NCBI GenBank assembly: GCA_016872155.1
Contig: VHBB01000008.1
Location: 1-58,735, forward strand
Reading direction: 5' to 3'
Origin: Sphingomonadales bacterium
GTDB lineage: Bacteria; Bacteroidota; Bacteroidia; Chitinophagales; Chitinophagaceae
DNA length: 58,735 bases
Part shown: positions 7,209 through 16,759 of the stretch, piece by piece
Layout: the number at the start of each line of letters is the position of its first letter
Numbering within the stretch: position 1 is the first letter of the stretch
Made by a program: the position numbers and the translations under genes
The notes under the pieces: model-generated
What the model was told of the DNA's origin: nothing
The model's database searches: none
Seen by the model: the letters and a program-made list of their open reading frames with translations, nothing else

Positions 7209-7814
7209 TCAGGCCTCTTCGTCGGGCAGGGAGTCTTTGATAGAGGTGGGCTCTACCAGCTGCTCGGCCAAGACCTCTTTGATGGTCGGTAGCTCTTCTG
7301 ACGAATTAATGCCAAAGTAGTCCATAAAATTGCGCGAGGTGGCGTAGACCAATGGATGACCGGGCAACTTTTCGTTGCGTCCATCTATAACGATCAACTC
7401 TTTTTCTAACAGCTTTTGAACCGCATAGTCGGAGCTTACCCCGCGAATCGATTCGATCTCTCCCTTGGTTACCGGTTGCTTATAGGCGATAATGGCAAGG
7501 GTCTCGAGCGAAGCCGGAGAAAGTTTCTTTAAGAACTTATCGCCATTGAGCTGAGCTATGGTCTTGTGAAATTCTTTTTTGGTCAAAAATTGCCAACCAC
7601 CGCCGCTTTGCACAACTTCGAACGAATAAAACTCAGTTTCGTATTTCTCGGTAATGGCCTGCAGAGCCGCCTCGGTTTGATCCTGCGAAATGCGATCTTC
7701 TAAAAATCCGAGCGCAGTGTTGACCAGCTCGGTAAGCTCTACGGTAGATAAGGGTTTATCGCTGGCAAAGATCAGCGCTTCAATATGGGGAACGATGGCG
7801 GATACGTCAGGCAT
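7209..7814 (-). CDS. scpB: Segregation and condensation protein B
   Basis: The 201-residue protein is the ScpB (kite) subunit of the SMC-ScpAB condensin. It dimerises, binds ScpA and supports chromosome segregation. It has the two tandem winged-helix domains of the family: the N-terminal one begins with HIEALIFASDKPLS, and the second contains LSPASLETLAIIAYKQPVTKGEIESIRGV, shown here in parts: ETLAIIAYKQPV and the IRGVSSD helix. The C-terminal tail is acidic and variable, as usual. It lies 87 nt downstream of atpG on the same strand and 18 nt upstream of lysA. The gap to atpG (7815-7901) is AT-rich and shows no clear terminator. scpA is not in the window. Confidence 0.93.
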   Translation of the reverse strand: MPDVSAIVPHIEALIFASDKPLSTVELTELVNTALGFLEDRISQDQTEAALQAITEKYETEFYSFEVVQSGGGWQFLTKKEFHKTIAQLNGDKFLKKLSPASLETLAIIAYKQPVTKGEIESIRGVSSDYAVQKLLEKELIVIDGRNEKLPGHPLVYATSRNFMDYFGINSSEELPTIKEVLAEQLVEPTSIKDSLPDEEA

Positions 7815-7901
7815 GGTTAAATAGGTTCAACAAAATACTAATTACTAAATAATGTGCAGCAAAAGTTCTTCACAACCAGCGGCAGCGCCAAAAAGGGGTG
7901 A

Positions 7902-8783
7902 TTATCCTTGCAGGGCGGCCGCACCACTCACGATCTCGGTAAGCTCGGTGGTAATGGCTGCCTGACGGGCCCTGTTGTACGAGATCTTCAGATTGCGAAG
8001 CATCTCATTGGCATTCTCACTGGCCTTGTCCATAGCGGTCATTCGGGCTCCGTGTTCGGAGGCATTTGAATCGAGTACGGCCTTAAAGAGTTGTGTATTG
8101 AGAATTTTGGGCATCAACTCGGCGACCAGTACGTTCTTGTCGGGGTCATAGATAAAATCAGATTGAACGGCACCTTCTTTTTTCGCTGTACGGGGAATGG
8201 GCAGGTAGCGCTCTACGACAAAACGCTGGGTAGCGGCATTCTTAAATTGGCTGTATACGATCTCCACTACATCGAATTCTTTATTCAAAAAGGCCTGCAT
8301 GGCCGCAGCGGCTGCTTCTTGCACTTTTTCGAAACTTAACTGCAAGAAGATGTCTTTAAATCGGGCATCGGTCTTGTAAGCCCCTTTGCTCAGGTTTTCG
8401 AAGGCTTTTTTGCCGATATTCCAAATGGTTACGTTGCCATTACTGTAAGCAGTGGCATACTTCTCGGCAATGGTCGATTTGACCAACTTGATCACATTGG
8501 CATTGAAGGCACCGGCCAGCCCGCGATCACTGCTAATAACGATCAGCAACACTTTTTCGAAAGGACGCTCGGCTGCCAGGGCCATTTCGGAACCAGCCTC
8601 GCTGTTGCTTACGATATTGCTGAGCATATCCTGTAATTTCTGTGCGTAGGGCCTCATTTGAACGATGGCGTCTTGAGCGCGTCTGAGTTTGGCGGCACTG
8701 ACCATCTTCATTGCCTTGGTAATCTGCTGGGTGCTTTGTACCGATTTGATCCGGTTTCTGACTTCCTTTAACTGACCTGCCAT
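7902..8783 (-). CDS. atpG: ATP synthase F1 gamma subunit
   Basis: The 293-residue protein is the central rotor shaft of F1-ATPase, coupling proton flow to ATP synthesis at the inner face of the cytoplasmic membrane. The N-terminal helix MAGQLKEVRNRIKSV-QQITKAMKMVSAAKL and the C-terminal helix ending ITTELTEIVSGA are the conserved coiled coil. SSDRGLAGAFNANV marks the central Rossmann-like part. I chose the ATG at 8783, not an upstream in-frame ATG at 8804, because the latter lies inside the -7 box (8802-8809) and the family starts at MAGQL-like sequence. It stands apart from other ATP synthase genes: its upstream neighbour is the divergent secA and downstream is scpB, so it has its own promoter. 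Confidence 0.95.
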   Translation of the reverse strand: MAGQLKEVRNRIKSVQSTQQITKAMKMVSAAKLRRAQDAIVQMRPYAQKLQDMLSNIVSNSEAGSEMALAAERPFEKVLLIVISSDRGLAGAFNANVIKLVKSTIAEKYATAYSNGNVTIWNIGKKAFENLSKGAYKTDARFKDIFLQLSFEKVQEAAAAAMQAFLNKEFDVVEIVYSQFKNAATQRFVVERYLPIPRTAKKEGAVQSDFIYDPDKNVLVAELMPKILNTQLFKAVLDSNASEHGARMTAMDKASENANEMLRNLKISYNRARQAAITTELTEIVSGAAALQG

Positions 8784-8801
8784 GTATGCTGATTTGGGGG
8801 G

Positions 8802-8809
8802 CAAAGTTA
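8802..8809 (-). promoter_or_regulatory. -7 box of atpG promoter
   Basis: TAACTTTG on the minus strand, an exact TAnnTTTG, 18 nt before the atpG ATG. It is divergent from, and only 16 nt away from, the secA box. Confidence 0.7.
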
Positions 8810-8825
8810 TGGGTTTTTTTTGGCT

Positions 8826-8833
8826 TATCTTTG
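8826..8833 (+). promoter_or_regulatory. -7 box of secA promoter
   Basis: TATCTTTG, exact TAnnTTTG, 7 nt before the secA ATG at 8841. The mRNA would start at or within a few nt of the ATG. Confidence 0.7.
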
Positions 8834-8840
8834 CGCACTT

Positions 8841-11800
8841 ATGTTAGGCTACCTCTCCAAATTATTCGGCGGCAGCAAGTCAGAAAAAGACGTGCGCAAA
8901 ATTGAGCCCTTGGTGGGCCAGATTAACCAGTTCGTGGCCCAGTTTCAAGAACTGAGTCACGACGAGCTCAGGGGCAAAACCGCTTCGTTTCGCCAACGCA
9001 TTAAAGCGCACTTGCAAGCCATTGACCAAGAGATAGCCGCTAAGAACCAGCGGGCCGAACAACTTCCTTTCGAGGACCTGATGGGCAAAGACGCCATTTA
9101 CCAAGAGGTAGACCGGCTTCGCAAAGAAAGAAATCAGCAAATTGAGCAAATACTAAATGAGTTGCTGCCCGAAGCCTTTGCCGTGGTCAAAGAAGCGGCT
9201 CGTCGTTTTAAAGAGAATCCTACCCTTGTGTCTGCGGCTACCGACCTTGACCGCGACCTGAGCGTTAAGAGAAATTACATTACTATCGAGGGCGATAAGG
9301 CCATTTATCAAAATAGCTGGAGCGCCGCCGGTGCCACCATTACTTGGAACATGGTGCACTACGATGTGCAATTGATCGGCGGTATCGTGTTGCACCAAGG
9401 TAAGATCTCAGAGATGGCCACCGGAGAAGGAAAGACACTGGTCTCTACCCTGCCTGCCTACTTAAATGCCTTGCCTGGCGAAGGCGTACACTTGGTAACC
9501 GTCAACGATTACCTGGCCCGCCGTGACCAAGAATGGAACGGAACCCTTTTTGAATGGCTGGGCATTACGGTGGACTGTATCGACAAGCATCAACCCAACA
9601 GCGAAGAAAGAAGAAAAGCCTATCTGGCCGACATCACCTACGGTACCAACAACGAGTTTGGATTCGATTACCTGCGCGACAACATGGTGCACAACCCAGA
9701 AGAGATGGTGCAGCGCAAGCATCACTTTGCAATGGTCGACGAGGTAGACTCGGTACTGATCGACGACGCCAGAACTCCCTTGATTATTTCCGGACCCGTA
9801 GCCCGCGGAGAAGACCAGCAGTATCATATTCACAAGCCTCGTATACAGCAACTGGTAGGCGAGCAAGAAAAGATTGTCCGCAACTGTCTGAGCGAAGCCA
9901 AAAGACTTATAGCCGAAGGAAAAGACGATCCCAAAGAAGGAGGCCTTTACCTATACCGGGCTCATCGCGGATTACCGAAGTACGGACCCGTTATTAAATT
10001 TCTGAGCGAGCCCGGCATTAAGGTAAAGATGCAAAAGGCAGAGAACTATTATTTGCAAGACCAGCAGCGATTAATGCACGTGGTAGACGAAGACCTGTTG
10101 TTTCACATCGACGAAAAGAATAATTCGGTAGAGTTGACCGATAAAGGTCTGGCTGCCATTACACGCAGCGGAGAAGATCCTGAGTTTTTTGTGCTGCCCG
10201 ACATTGGCGTTAAACTGGCCGAGGTAGAAAAAAGCGCAGCGGCCACCGAAGAGCTTTTGCAGCAAAAAGAAGCCTTGCTTAACGACTACTCTCAAAAAGC
10301 CGATCGCATTCATACGGTGCAGCAATTGCTAAAGGCCTACACGCTTTTTGCAAAGGATGTAGAATACGTGATCATCGACGGCGCTATCAAGATCGTAGAT
10401 GAGCAGACCGGTCGTATTATGGAGGGCCGTCGCTACAGTGATGGTCTGCACCAAGCGCTCGAGGCCAAAGAAAATGTAAAGATCGAAGCGGCCACGCAAA
10501 CCTATGCCACCATTACGCTACAGAATTATTTTCGAATGTACCACAAGCTCGGGGGTATGACCGGTACGGCCGAAACCGAAGCCGCCGAGCTTTGGAGTAT
10601 TTATAAATTAGATGTGGTGAGCATTCCCACAAACCTCTCTATGGTGCGAGAAGACCGCGATGATCTGGTCTACAAAACAAAAAGAGAAAAATACAAAGCA
10701 GTGATCGACGAAATAGAGACCCTTCGCAATGCGGGGCGCCCCTGTTTGGTCGGAACCACCTCGGTAGAGGTGAGCGAACTGCTTAGTAGGATGCTACAGC
10801 AAAAAAAGATTCCGCACAACGTTCTTAATGCCAAGCAGCATGCCAGAGAGGCGCAGGTAGTTACCGAGGCGGGGCTAGCTGGAGCCGTAACCATTGCCAC
10901 TAACATGGCTGGCCGCGGAACCGATATCAAATTAGGTCCCGGTGTTAAAGAGGCGGGCGGATTGGCCATTATCGGAACGGAGCGTCACGAAAGCCGCCGG
11001 GTAGACAGACAGCTGCGGGGTCGTGCCGGTCGCCAGGGCGATCCGGGCAGTAGCCAGTTTTATGTATCGCTCGAAGACGATCTGATGCGTATGTTCGGCA
11101 GCGAGCGCATTGCCGGTCTTATGGACAAGCTGGGATACAAAGAAGGTGATGTTATACAGCATAGCATGATCAGTAACAGTATTCAGCGCGCTCAAAAGAA
11201 AGTAGAAGAGAACAACTTCGGCATTCGTAAGCGCTTGTTGGAATATGATGATGTAATGAACATGCAACGCAATGCCGTCTACAAAAGACGTAATCATGCG
11301 TTGTTTGGAGATCGACTGGCCCTGGACATCGACACTGCCTTTGCCTCGATGGCCGAGGGACTGGTGGGATCGTTTCGTGAACAGGGCGATCACGACGGAT
11401 TTAAAATGGCCTGCATTATGAATTTTGGCCTGGAAACTTCGCTGAGTGCTACGGCCCTCTTAAAAGAAGACGCTACAAAAGTATCCGACGAACTTTATCG
11501 TGAAGCTACCCAGCGTTATGCCGCACACAAAAAGATGTTACAGCAACAATCGGTGCCGGTCTTTAAAAATATTCGGCTGACCCAAGGACAACAGATCGAA
11601 AACGTGGTCGTTCCATTTACCGATGGCCGAAAGGGATATAATGTGTTGGTCAATCTGCAAAAAAATATTCAATCCGAAGGTGCCGAGCTGGGGCAGTCGC
11701 TCGAAAAAACCATTACGCTTGCCGTTATTGACGAAGCCTGGAAAGAGCACCTCAGGGCCATGGACGACCTAAAGCAAAGTGTGCAGACCGCTTACCTTGA

Positions 11801-12134
11801 GCAAAAAGATCCGCTGGTCATTTACAAAATGGAAGCCTACCAGTTGTTCAGAAATATGACGGCCGAACTCAACAAGAACATCGTTGACTTTCTTTGCCAT
11901 GCGGCCTTACCGGCTCAGGCAGCAGAGGCGCCCCTACGCGAAGGAAGACAGCAGCGCACCGACATGAGTAGTATGCGTGCCAATAAAGAAGAGGTAGACC
12001 GTGCCGGAGAAGATTACGCCGCCAACGAACAAGACCGGGCCGTGCCTGTTACCGCAGGACCCCGTATTGGTCGAAACGATCCTTGCCCTTGCGGAAGCGG
12101 CAAGAAATTCAAACAATGTCACGGCAAGGACTAA
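8841..12134 (+). CDS. secA: Preprotein translocase ATPase SecA
   Basis: The 1097-residue motor of the Sec pathway pushes unfolded preproteins through SecYEG at the cytoplasmic membrane. Visible features: N-terminal MLGYLSKLFGGS; Walker A MATGEGKTLV; the DEVDSVLIDDARTPLIISG Walker B/NBD1 segment (in parts DEVDSVLID and RTPLIISG); the PPXD insertion; NBD2 with TNMAGRGTDIKLG and RQLRGRAGRQGDPG; the helical wing and scaffold; and a C-terminal zinc motif NDPCPCGSGKKFKQCHG. It is about 200 residues longer than E. coli SecA, as usual for Bacteroidota, with extra sequence in NBD1 and the middle. I chose the ATG at 8841, not the in-frame 8820, because the latter lies upstream of the -7 box. Its end lies 3 bp from the convergent amidohydrolase gene. 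Confidence 0.97.
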   Translation: MLGYLSKLFGGSKSEKDVRKIEPLVGQINQFVAQFQELSHDELRGKTASFRQRIKAHLQAIDQEIAAKNQRAEQLPFEDLMGKDAIYQEVDRLRKERNQQIEQILNELLPEAFAVVKEAARRFKENPTLVSAATDLDRDLSVKRNYITIEGDKAIYQNSWSAAGATITWNMVHYDVQLIGGIVLHQGKISEMATGEGKTLVSTLPAYLNALPGEGVHLVTVNDYLARRDQEWNGTLFEWLGITVDCIDKHQPNSEERRKAYLADITYGTNNEFGFDYLRDNMVHNPEEMVQRKHHFAMVDEVDSVLIDDARTPLIISGPVARGEDQQYHIHKPRIQQLVGEQEKIVRNCLSEAKRLIAEGKDDPKEGGLYLYRAHRGLPKYGPVIKFLSEPGIKVKMQKAENYYLQDQQRLMHVVDEDLLFHIDEKNNSVELTDKGLAAITRSGEDPEFFVLPDIGVKLAEVEKSAAATEELLQQKEALLNDYSQKADRIHTVQQLLKAYTLFAKDVEYVIIDGAIKIVDEQTGRIMEGRRYSDGLHQALEAKENVKIEAATQTYATITLQNYFRMYHKLGGMTGTAETEAAELWSIYKLDVVSIPTNLSMVREDRDDLVYKTKREKYKAVIDEIETLRNAGRPCLVGTTSVEVSELLSRMLQQKKIPHNVLNAKQHAREAQVVTEAGLAGAVTIATNMAGRGTDIKLGPGVKEAGGLAIIGTERHESRRVDRQLRGRAGRQGDPGSSQFYVSLEDDLMRMFGSERIAGLMDKLGYKEGDVIQHSMISNSIQRAQKKVEENNFGIRKRLLEYDDVMNMQRNAVYKRRNHALFGDRLALDIDTAFASMAEGLVGSFREQGDHDGFKMACIMNFGLETSLSATALLKEDATKVSDELYREATQRYAAHKKMLQQQSVPVFKNIRLTQGQQIENVVVPFTDGRKGYNVLVNLQKNIQSEGAELGQSLEKTITLAVIDEAWKEHLRAMDDLKQSVQTAYLEQKDPLVIYKMEAYQLFRNMTAELNKNIVDFLCHAALPAQAAEAPLREGRQQRTDMSSMRANKEEVDRAGEDYAANEQDRAVPVTAGPRIGRNDPCPCGSGKKFKQCHGKD

Positions 12135-12137
12135 CGA

Positions 12138-13484
12138 TCAGAATCCTTTCTTTCCTTTAATCTCGTACTTCTGTTCAAAGCGATCGTTCAGTAATTTATG
12201 TTTATCGGTAAGATCGATCTTGCGTCCTTGAATATAGGCAGCCGTTACATTACTGCTGCGCATATCGAGCAGATCGCCATTGCTAACAACGATATTGGCG
12301 TCTTTGCCTACTTCGATGCTGCCGGTCTTGTCGGCCACTCCCATAATGCGAGCTGCATTAAGAGTAATGGCAGCAAGCGCCTCTTCTTTTCCTAATCCAT
12401 AAGCAGCAGCGGTACCGGCGTTGAAGGGCAGATTGCGCCCCCTGGTTTGCGAGTCATCGTCAGAGATGGCAAAAAGTACGCCGGCTTTTTGCAACTGCGC
12501 AGCGGTTTTATAAGCCTGGTCTACATCATCATCGGCGGCTGTAGGTAAACTATGCGGCTGCTGCAAGATAACCGATACGTGGTGCTGACGCAGCAGGTCG
12601 GCCACCTGGTAACTTTCGCTACCGCCAACGATTACCATATCAAATCCAAATTCCTTAACAAAGTCGAGTGCGACCAAGATCTGTTTGGCCGTATTGGCAT
12701 GCACATAAAGGCGCTGTTTTTTGCCAAACAGGGCACGCGTGGCTTCGAACTTAAGATTTGTTTTATCGGGTGCGGTTAGTTGATGATAGACTTGGGCCTC
12801 TCTAAAAAATGTTTTAAGCCCTTCGATCTTTTCCAATCCTTCTTTTACCGGATCGTTACCCCCTTGGCCAGCTCCCATTCCTCCAAACCCGCCTCCCCTG
12901 CCACCAAAAGAAGGGCGTGGTAGTAAAGAAGGCATATATACATGCATACCCGCATCGGTACTATACGCCGCGTCTTCCCAATTCCAGGCATCCAGTTGCA
13001 CGACAGAAGAGCTGCCGGCCACAAAATTTCCCTGTGGCACTACATTGGCCAACAGAATACCATTGGAGCGAAGGGTATTGATGACCTTTGAGTCGCTATT
13101 GTACGCCACAATGGAGCGCACACTGGGATTTAACTCTCCGATCTCTCGGGCATCTTGCGTGGCGCGCACTGCGTTGATCTCGACAAGCCCCAAACTACTA
13201 TTGGGTAAGATAAGTCCGGGGTACAAGTCTTGACCCTGCAGGTCGGTAACGGCCGCATCGGCAGGAATGGCAATGTTGTTACCGACCGCTTCGATCTTAC
13301 CATTGGTTACTTTAATGGAGCCTTTAGTAATGACCTGCCCGTTACCCACATGAATGGTGGCATTGGTCAGATAATAAGATCCCTTTTGCTCTTTGGCAGG
13401 CAACACGGTCTCTTGCGCCTGCGCCATCATAGTCGCAAAAAAAGAAAGGCTGATAAATAAAAATATCTTTTGCATGGGAATCAA
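12138..13484 (-). CDS. Secreted amidohydrolase-superfamily protein with degenerate metal site
   Basis: The 448-residue protein has a signal peptide (cleavage probably after AQAQ, about residue 23) and the overall amidohydrolase architecture: a small beta sandwich with GSIKVTNGKIEAVGNNI, a TIM barrel, and a C-terminal GSIEVGKDANIVVSNGD return to the sandwich. The first metal motif HxH, expected after the YPGL segment, is replaced by LPNSSLGL. One expected histidine position reads VGGSESYQV. A VHAN histidine and an ISDDDSQ aspartate cluster remain. A normal binuclear site is therefore not possible. It may be a scaffold or regulator of its partner, or have an altered reaction. It starts inside the stop of the upstream 1065-residue gene (4-bp ATGA overlap), so the two are translationally coupled and probably interact in the periplasm. 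Confidence 0.8.
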   Translation of the reverse strand: MIPMQKIFLFISLSFFATMMAQAQETVLPAKEQKGSYYLTNATIHVGNGQVITKGSIKVTNGKIEAVGNNIAIPADAAVTDLQGQDLYPGLILPNSSLGLVEINAVRATQDAREIGELNPSVRSIVAYNSDSKVINTLRSNGILLANVVPQGNFVAGSSSVVQLDAWNWEDAAYSTDAGMHVYMPSLLPRPSFGGRGGGFGGMGAGQGGNDPVKEGLEKIEGLKTFFREAQVYHQLTAPDKTNLKFEATRALFGKKQRLYVHANTAKQILVALDFVKEFGFDMVIVGGSESYQVADLLRQHHVSVILQQPHSLPTAADDDVDQAYKTAAQLQKAGVLFAISDDDSQTRGRNLPFNAGTAAAYGLGKEEALAAITLNAARIMGVADKTGSIEVGKDANIVVSNGDLLDMRSSNVTAAYIQGRKIDLTDKHKLLNDRFEQKYEIKGKKGF

Positions 13485-16400
13485 TTTTTATCGTTGAGGG
13501 TTTCTTCGTTATCAATAACCAGCAGGCCATGGCTGTGACCATGATCGGAACAGGTATGCATAATCTGATAGCTGGGTTGTGCGGGAATGGTGGGAGCGCC
13601 GGAACGTTTTTCGCCATTCATCTTTCTAACCAGACGCAGACGCTCGGCATCTACTTGCTTTTGCAGTTGTTCATCGCGTGTACGATCAAAGTATACAGTA
13701 CCATCTACGATCGTGTAGAGCGATTTGGCATAGATGCTCAGGGGATGATCGCTCCATAGCACCACGTCTGCATCTTTTCCAACTCGAAGGCTTCCAACCT
13801 TGTCATCGACATGGAGCATAATGGCCGGATTGAGCGTAACCATCTTCAGCGCCTCTTCTTCGGTTACCCCTCCGTACTTGACGATCTTGGCCGCCTCTTG
13901 ATTCAACCGACGAGCCATCTCTGCATCATCGCTATTGATGGCAACGGTAAGACCTACTTTCTGCATAATGGCGGCGTTATAGGGAATGGCATCTTCTACT
14001 TCCATCTTGTAGGCCCACCAGTCCGAGAAGGTAGAGGCGAAAGAACCGTGCTCCTTCATTTTATCGGCCACCTTATATCCTTCTAGTATATGGGTAAACG
14101 TATTGACGGTATAGCCCATCCTATTGGCCACTTCCATAGCGGAGTTGATCTCGCTTTGCACATAGGAGTGGCAAGTAATAAATCTTTTCTTCTCTAAAAT
14201 TTCGACCAAGGCATCGAGTTCCAGATCGCGGCGAGGGGGCAGCGGTGCGGTCAATCCTTTTTTATTCTTGGCCGTTTCGTAGGCCTTTTTATTGGCTTCG
14301 TAAGTAGCCCAACCGCGCTGGTAATCTTTGGCCCTGGTAAACGCGTCGACCAAGATCTGCTCAACGCCCATACGGGTATCGGGATAGCGGTTATTACCCA
14401 GCGGAGAAGAAGAGCGCTTTACATTCTCTCCTAAGGCAAACTTGATCTGCCCGGGCCATCTTTTGAATTTGAGCTCTTCGTCGTCGGCGCCCCAGCGAAG
14501 TTTGATCAACTGCGTTTGACCGCCGATGGTATTGGCAGAGCCATGTAAAATATGCGAGGTGGTAACACCTCCACTCAGCTGACGATAAATATTGATATCA
14601 TCGGGATTGAGATTATCGGCAATGCGCACCTCGGAGGTAACGGACTGGCCCCCTTCGTTAATCGAGGCAGCAGCAATATGAGAATGCTCATCGATAATGC
14701 CGGCCGTTACATGTTTGCCGGTGCCGTCAATGATGCGAGCATCGGGGTCAGATAAGTTTTTGCCGACAGCGGCGATCTTTCCATTTTTTAGTAACACATC
14801 GGCCTCTTTGAGCACTCCTTCTTTTTCGTTGGTCCACACCGTTGCGTTTTTAATGAGCAGGGTTTCGATCTGGGGCTGACTTCCTTCTTCCCACCCAAAG
14901 GGCACAAAGGGATAGATTACTTTTCCCAGTTGTGGTATTTCTTTCTTCTTGGCCGAATCGGCTTGTGGCGGAGCACTCAATTTAACAAGGGTAGCTGTCC
15001 ATGTTAACGGGTTGCCCAACGAATCGGTTCCTACTCCATTCCACTCGGTGCCATTGGCAATACCGCTTAGTCGGGTGGCTGAAGCAGGTGAGGGTTGATC
15101 GGCGGCTCCTCCCATAAAGCGAGCACCCGGCCCTCCGGCCCCAAAACTTCTGCGCGTACTATCAGCACCTGCGCCGGGACGCTGGCGTACGGGCGCAGGT
15201 GCAAAACTGACCTTGACCTGCTTGCCATCGAAACTAAATTTAGAAAGCAACGTGTCTTTTGCATAAACGGTAGCGCTGCTTACCGATTTGATTTCGAGTT
15301 GATACGTTTCTTTTCCGGTAGCGGTGTTGACCGTAAGTTGATAAAGCCCGTTGGCAGCGGCCGCATCTTCTTTGATCGTATACTTTATTCCTTGTATCCA
15401 GTTTTGCAACAGTAATGTCTTGTCGTTAAAAAGAGGTCCGGACATAACCAGAAAATTGGCCAGCTTTCCGGTCTCGATACTTCCTACTTTGTCATCGATA
15501 CCCAACAACCGGGCCGGTGTGCGGGTAAGCGCCTCAAGGGCAGCGGCATCAGTTAATCCATATTCGCGGGCCTTTTGCAGATTTCGGGTAAAACTGGCGG
15601 TGCTGCTCAGGTCTGCGGTCGTAAGACAAAACGAGATCCCTGCTTTCTCAAAAGCCGCAGGCCCTGTGGGGGCCAGCTCCCAATGCTTCATATCGTTGAG
15701 GGCCACAAACCGGGCCTCGGCAGGGTCTTCTACATCTTGTGCCAATGGAAAATTAAGGGGGAGAATAAAAGCGGCACCGGTGGCCTTCATAGCTGCAATG
15801 CGCTGGTACTCGGTCTGACCGGCCTTAATAATGTATTGCACCCCAAACTCGTCTCCAATGCGGTCTGCGCGCAGTGCATTCCACTTATCACCTGCCTCAA
15901 AGATCTGTGGCAACGCTTGTGTTTCGTTCCATGATTTGAGGGTTAGATTGACGCCTTCTTCGGCGGGTTGCGTTTTGTACCACTGCGCATCGAGATAGGT
16001 TTGTCGAAGCAGGGCAATGGATCCCATCATAGAACTGGGATAACTCTGCTGCGAATTTCCTTTGTTAAAAGAATAATGCGCCGAGGCCTTGTCTTTTAGT
16101 ATTACCAAATTCTCTTTTTCGCTGGCCAGTGTCACCGCCACTCCGGTGCCCCGGGCAATTCCGTCGCGCACATGCGTCAGTACGGCTCCAAATCCAAGCT
16201 CACGAAGAGATTTTGCCTTGCTGTCGTCGGCCGCAAACTGTGTATGCGCCTGCACGTCGCTGCGCAGGGCCTGGTTCCATCCATACGGACCTTTTTGATT
16301 CGACTCTAATTGCGAGGGGCGCAGAAAATCGAACCCAGCCCCTGCGCCGGCTCCTCTTGCCGAAGAGGCAGACGAAATTCCGTAATCGGCATAGAGATCT

Positions 16401-16678
16401 ACAAAAGACGGATAGATGTACTTGCCTTTGCAATCGATAACGACCGCTCCGGCCGGAGCCGGTAATGCGGCGCCAATGGCTACAATACGACCATCCTTAA
16501 TAACCAGGGTCGCATCGGCGATGGTGGTAGCGGCGTCCTTTACCACGGTAGCATGCGTAAACGCATAGTGACCCATTCGGGGATCGGCCACTCCGTTCTC
16601 GGGAAATGTGGCTTGTGCCATTAGCAGCCGGCCGCTCAGCAATAGCAGCAGGGTGCAAAGAATTCTGTTTGAGGCCAT
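13481..16678 (-). CDS. Large secreted double amidohydrolase-like protein
   Basis: The 1065-residue protein has a signal peptide (LMAQA cleavage near residue 22) and two amidohydrolase modules in series. The first (about 35-430) has the sandwich motifs LVIKDGRIVAIGA and GSIETGKLANFLVMSG but lacks the HxH: the corresponding segment reads YPSFVDLYADYG. The second (about 610-1010) carries IDEHSHIAA with the HSH metal pair, CHSYVQSE and FTHILEGY histidines, and the AINSDDAE aspartate, so it looks catalytically intact. A G/R-rich linker (about 500-540) joins them. Family members are imidazolonepropionase- or dipeptidase-like hydrolases; the substrate is unknown. It is the first gene of a coupled pair (4-bp overlap). 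A TAACTTTC box (16693-16700, minus) 14 nt before the ATG is a probable promoter. Confidence 0.82.
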   Translation of the reverse strand: MASNRILCTLLLLLSGRLLMAQATFPENGVADPRMGHYAFTHATVVKDAATTIADATLVIKDGRIVAIGAALPAPAGAVVIDCKGKYIYPSFVDLYADYGISSASSARGAGAGAGFDFLRPSQLESNQKGPYGWNQALRSDVQAHTQFAADDSKAKSLRELGFGAVLTHVRDGIARGTGVAVTLASEKENLVILKDKASAHYSFNKGNSQQSYPSSMMGSIALLRQTYLDAQWYKTQPAEEGVNLTLKSWNETQALPQIFEAGDKWNALRADRIGDEFGVQYIIKAGQTEYQRIAAMKATGAAFILPLNFPLAQDVEDPAEARFVALNDMKHWELAPTGPAAFEKAGISFCLTTADLSSTASFTRNLQKAREYGLTDAAALEALTRTPARLLGIDDKVGSIETGKLANFLVMSGPLFNDKTLLLQNWIQGIKYTIKEDAAAANGLYQLTVNTATGKETYQLEIKSVSSATVYAKDTLLSKFSFDGKQVKVSFAPAPVRQRPGAGADSTRRSFGAGGPGARFMGGAADQPSPASATRLSGIANGTEWNGVGTDSLGNPLTWTATLVKLSAPPQADSAKKKEIPQLGKVIYPFVPFGWEEGSQPQIETLLIKNATVWTNEKEGVLKEADVLLKNGKIAAVGKNLSDPDARIIDGTGKHVTAGIIDEHSHIAAASINEGGQSVTSEVRIADNLNPDDINIYRQLSGGVTTSHILHGSANTIGGQTQLIKLRWGADDEELKFKRWPGQIKFALGENVKRSSSPLGNNRYPDTRMGVEQILVDAFTRAKDYQRGWATYEANKKAYETAKNKKGLTAPLPPRRDLELDALVEILEKKRFITCHSYVQSEINSAMEVANRMGYTVNTFTHILEGYKVADKMKEHGSFASTFSDWWAYKMEVEDAIPYNAAIMQKVGLTVAINSDDAEMARRLNQEAAKIVKYGGVTEEEALKMVTLNPAIMLHVDDKVGSLRVGKDADVVLWSDHPLSIYAKSLYTIVDGTVYFDRTRDEQLQKQVDAERLRLVRKMNGEKRSGAPTIPAQPSYQIMHTCSDHGHSHGLLVIDNEETLNDKN

Positions 16679-16692
16679 GATTGGATTTTTAT

Positions 16693-16700
16693 GAAAGTTA
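16693..16700 (-). promoter_or_regulatory. Probable -7 box for the amidohydrolase pair
   Basis: TAACTTTC on the minus strand, one mismatch to TAnnTTTG, 14 nt before the start at 16678. deoC is divergent across an 81-bp gap. Confidence 0.45.
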
Positions 16701-16759
16701 GCGGAAACAGGGCAACAATGATAACTAATAAGTTTTATTTTTAGCCAAGAAAATCACTC

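Noticed and set aside
9554-9997. 147-residue open frame inside secA
   Set aside because: Out-of-frame shadow rich in Arg and Gln; secA is intact with all motifs.
15351-15934. Two overlapping open frames on the plus strand
   Set aside because: Antisense shadows of the 1065-residue amidohydrolase gene; low-complexity Ala/Ser/Arg and no motifs.
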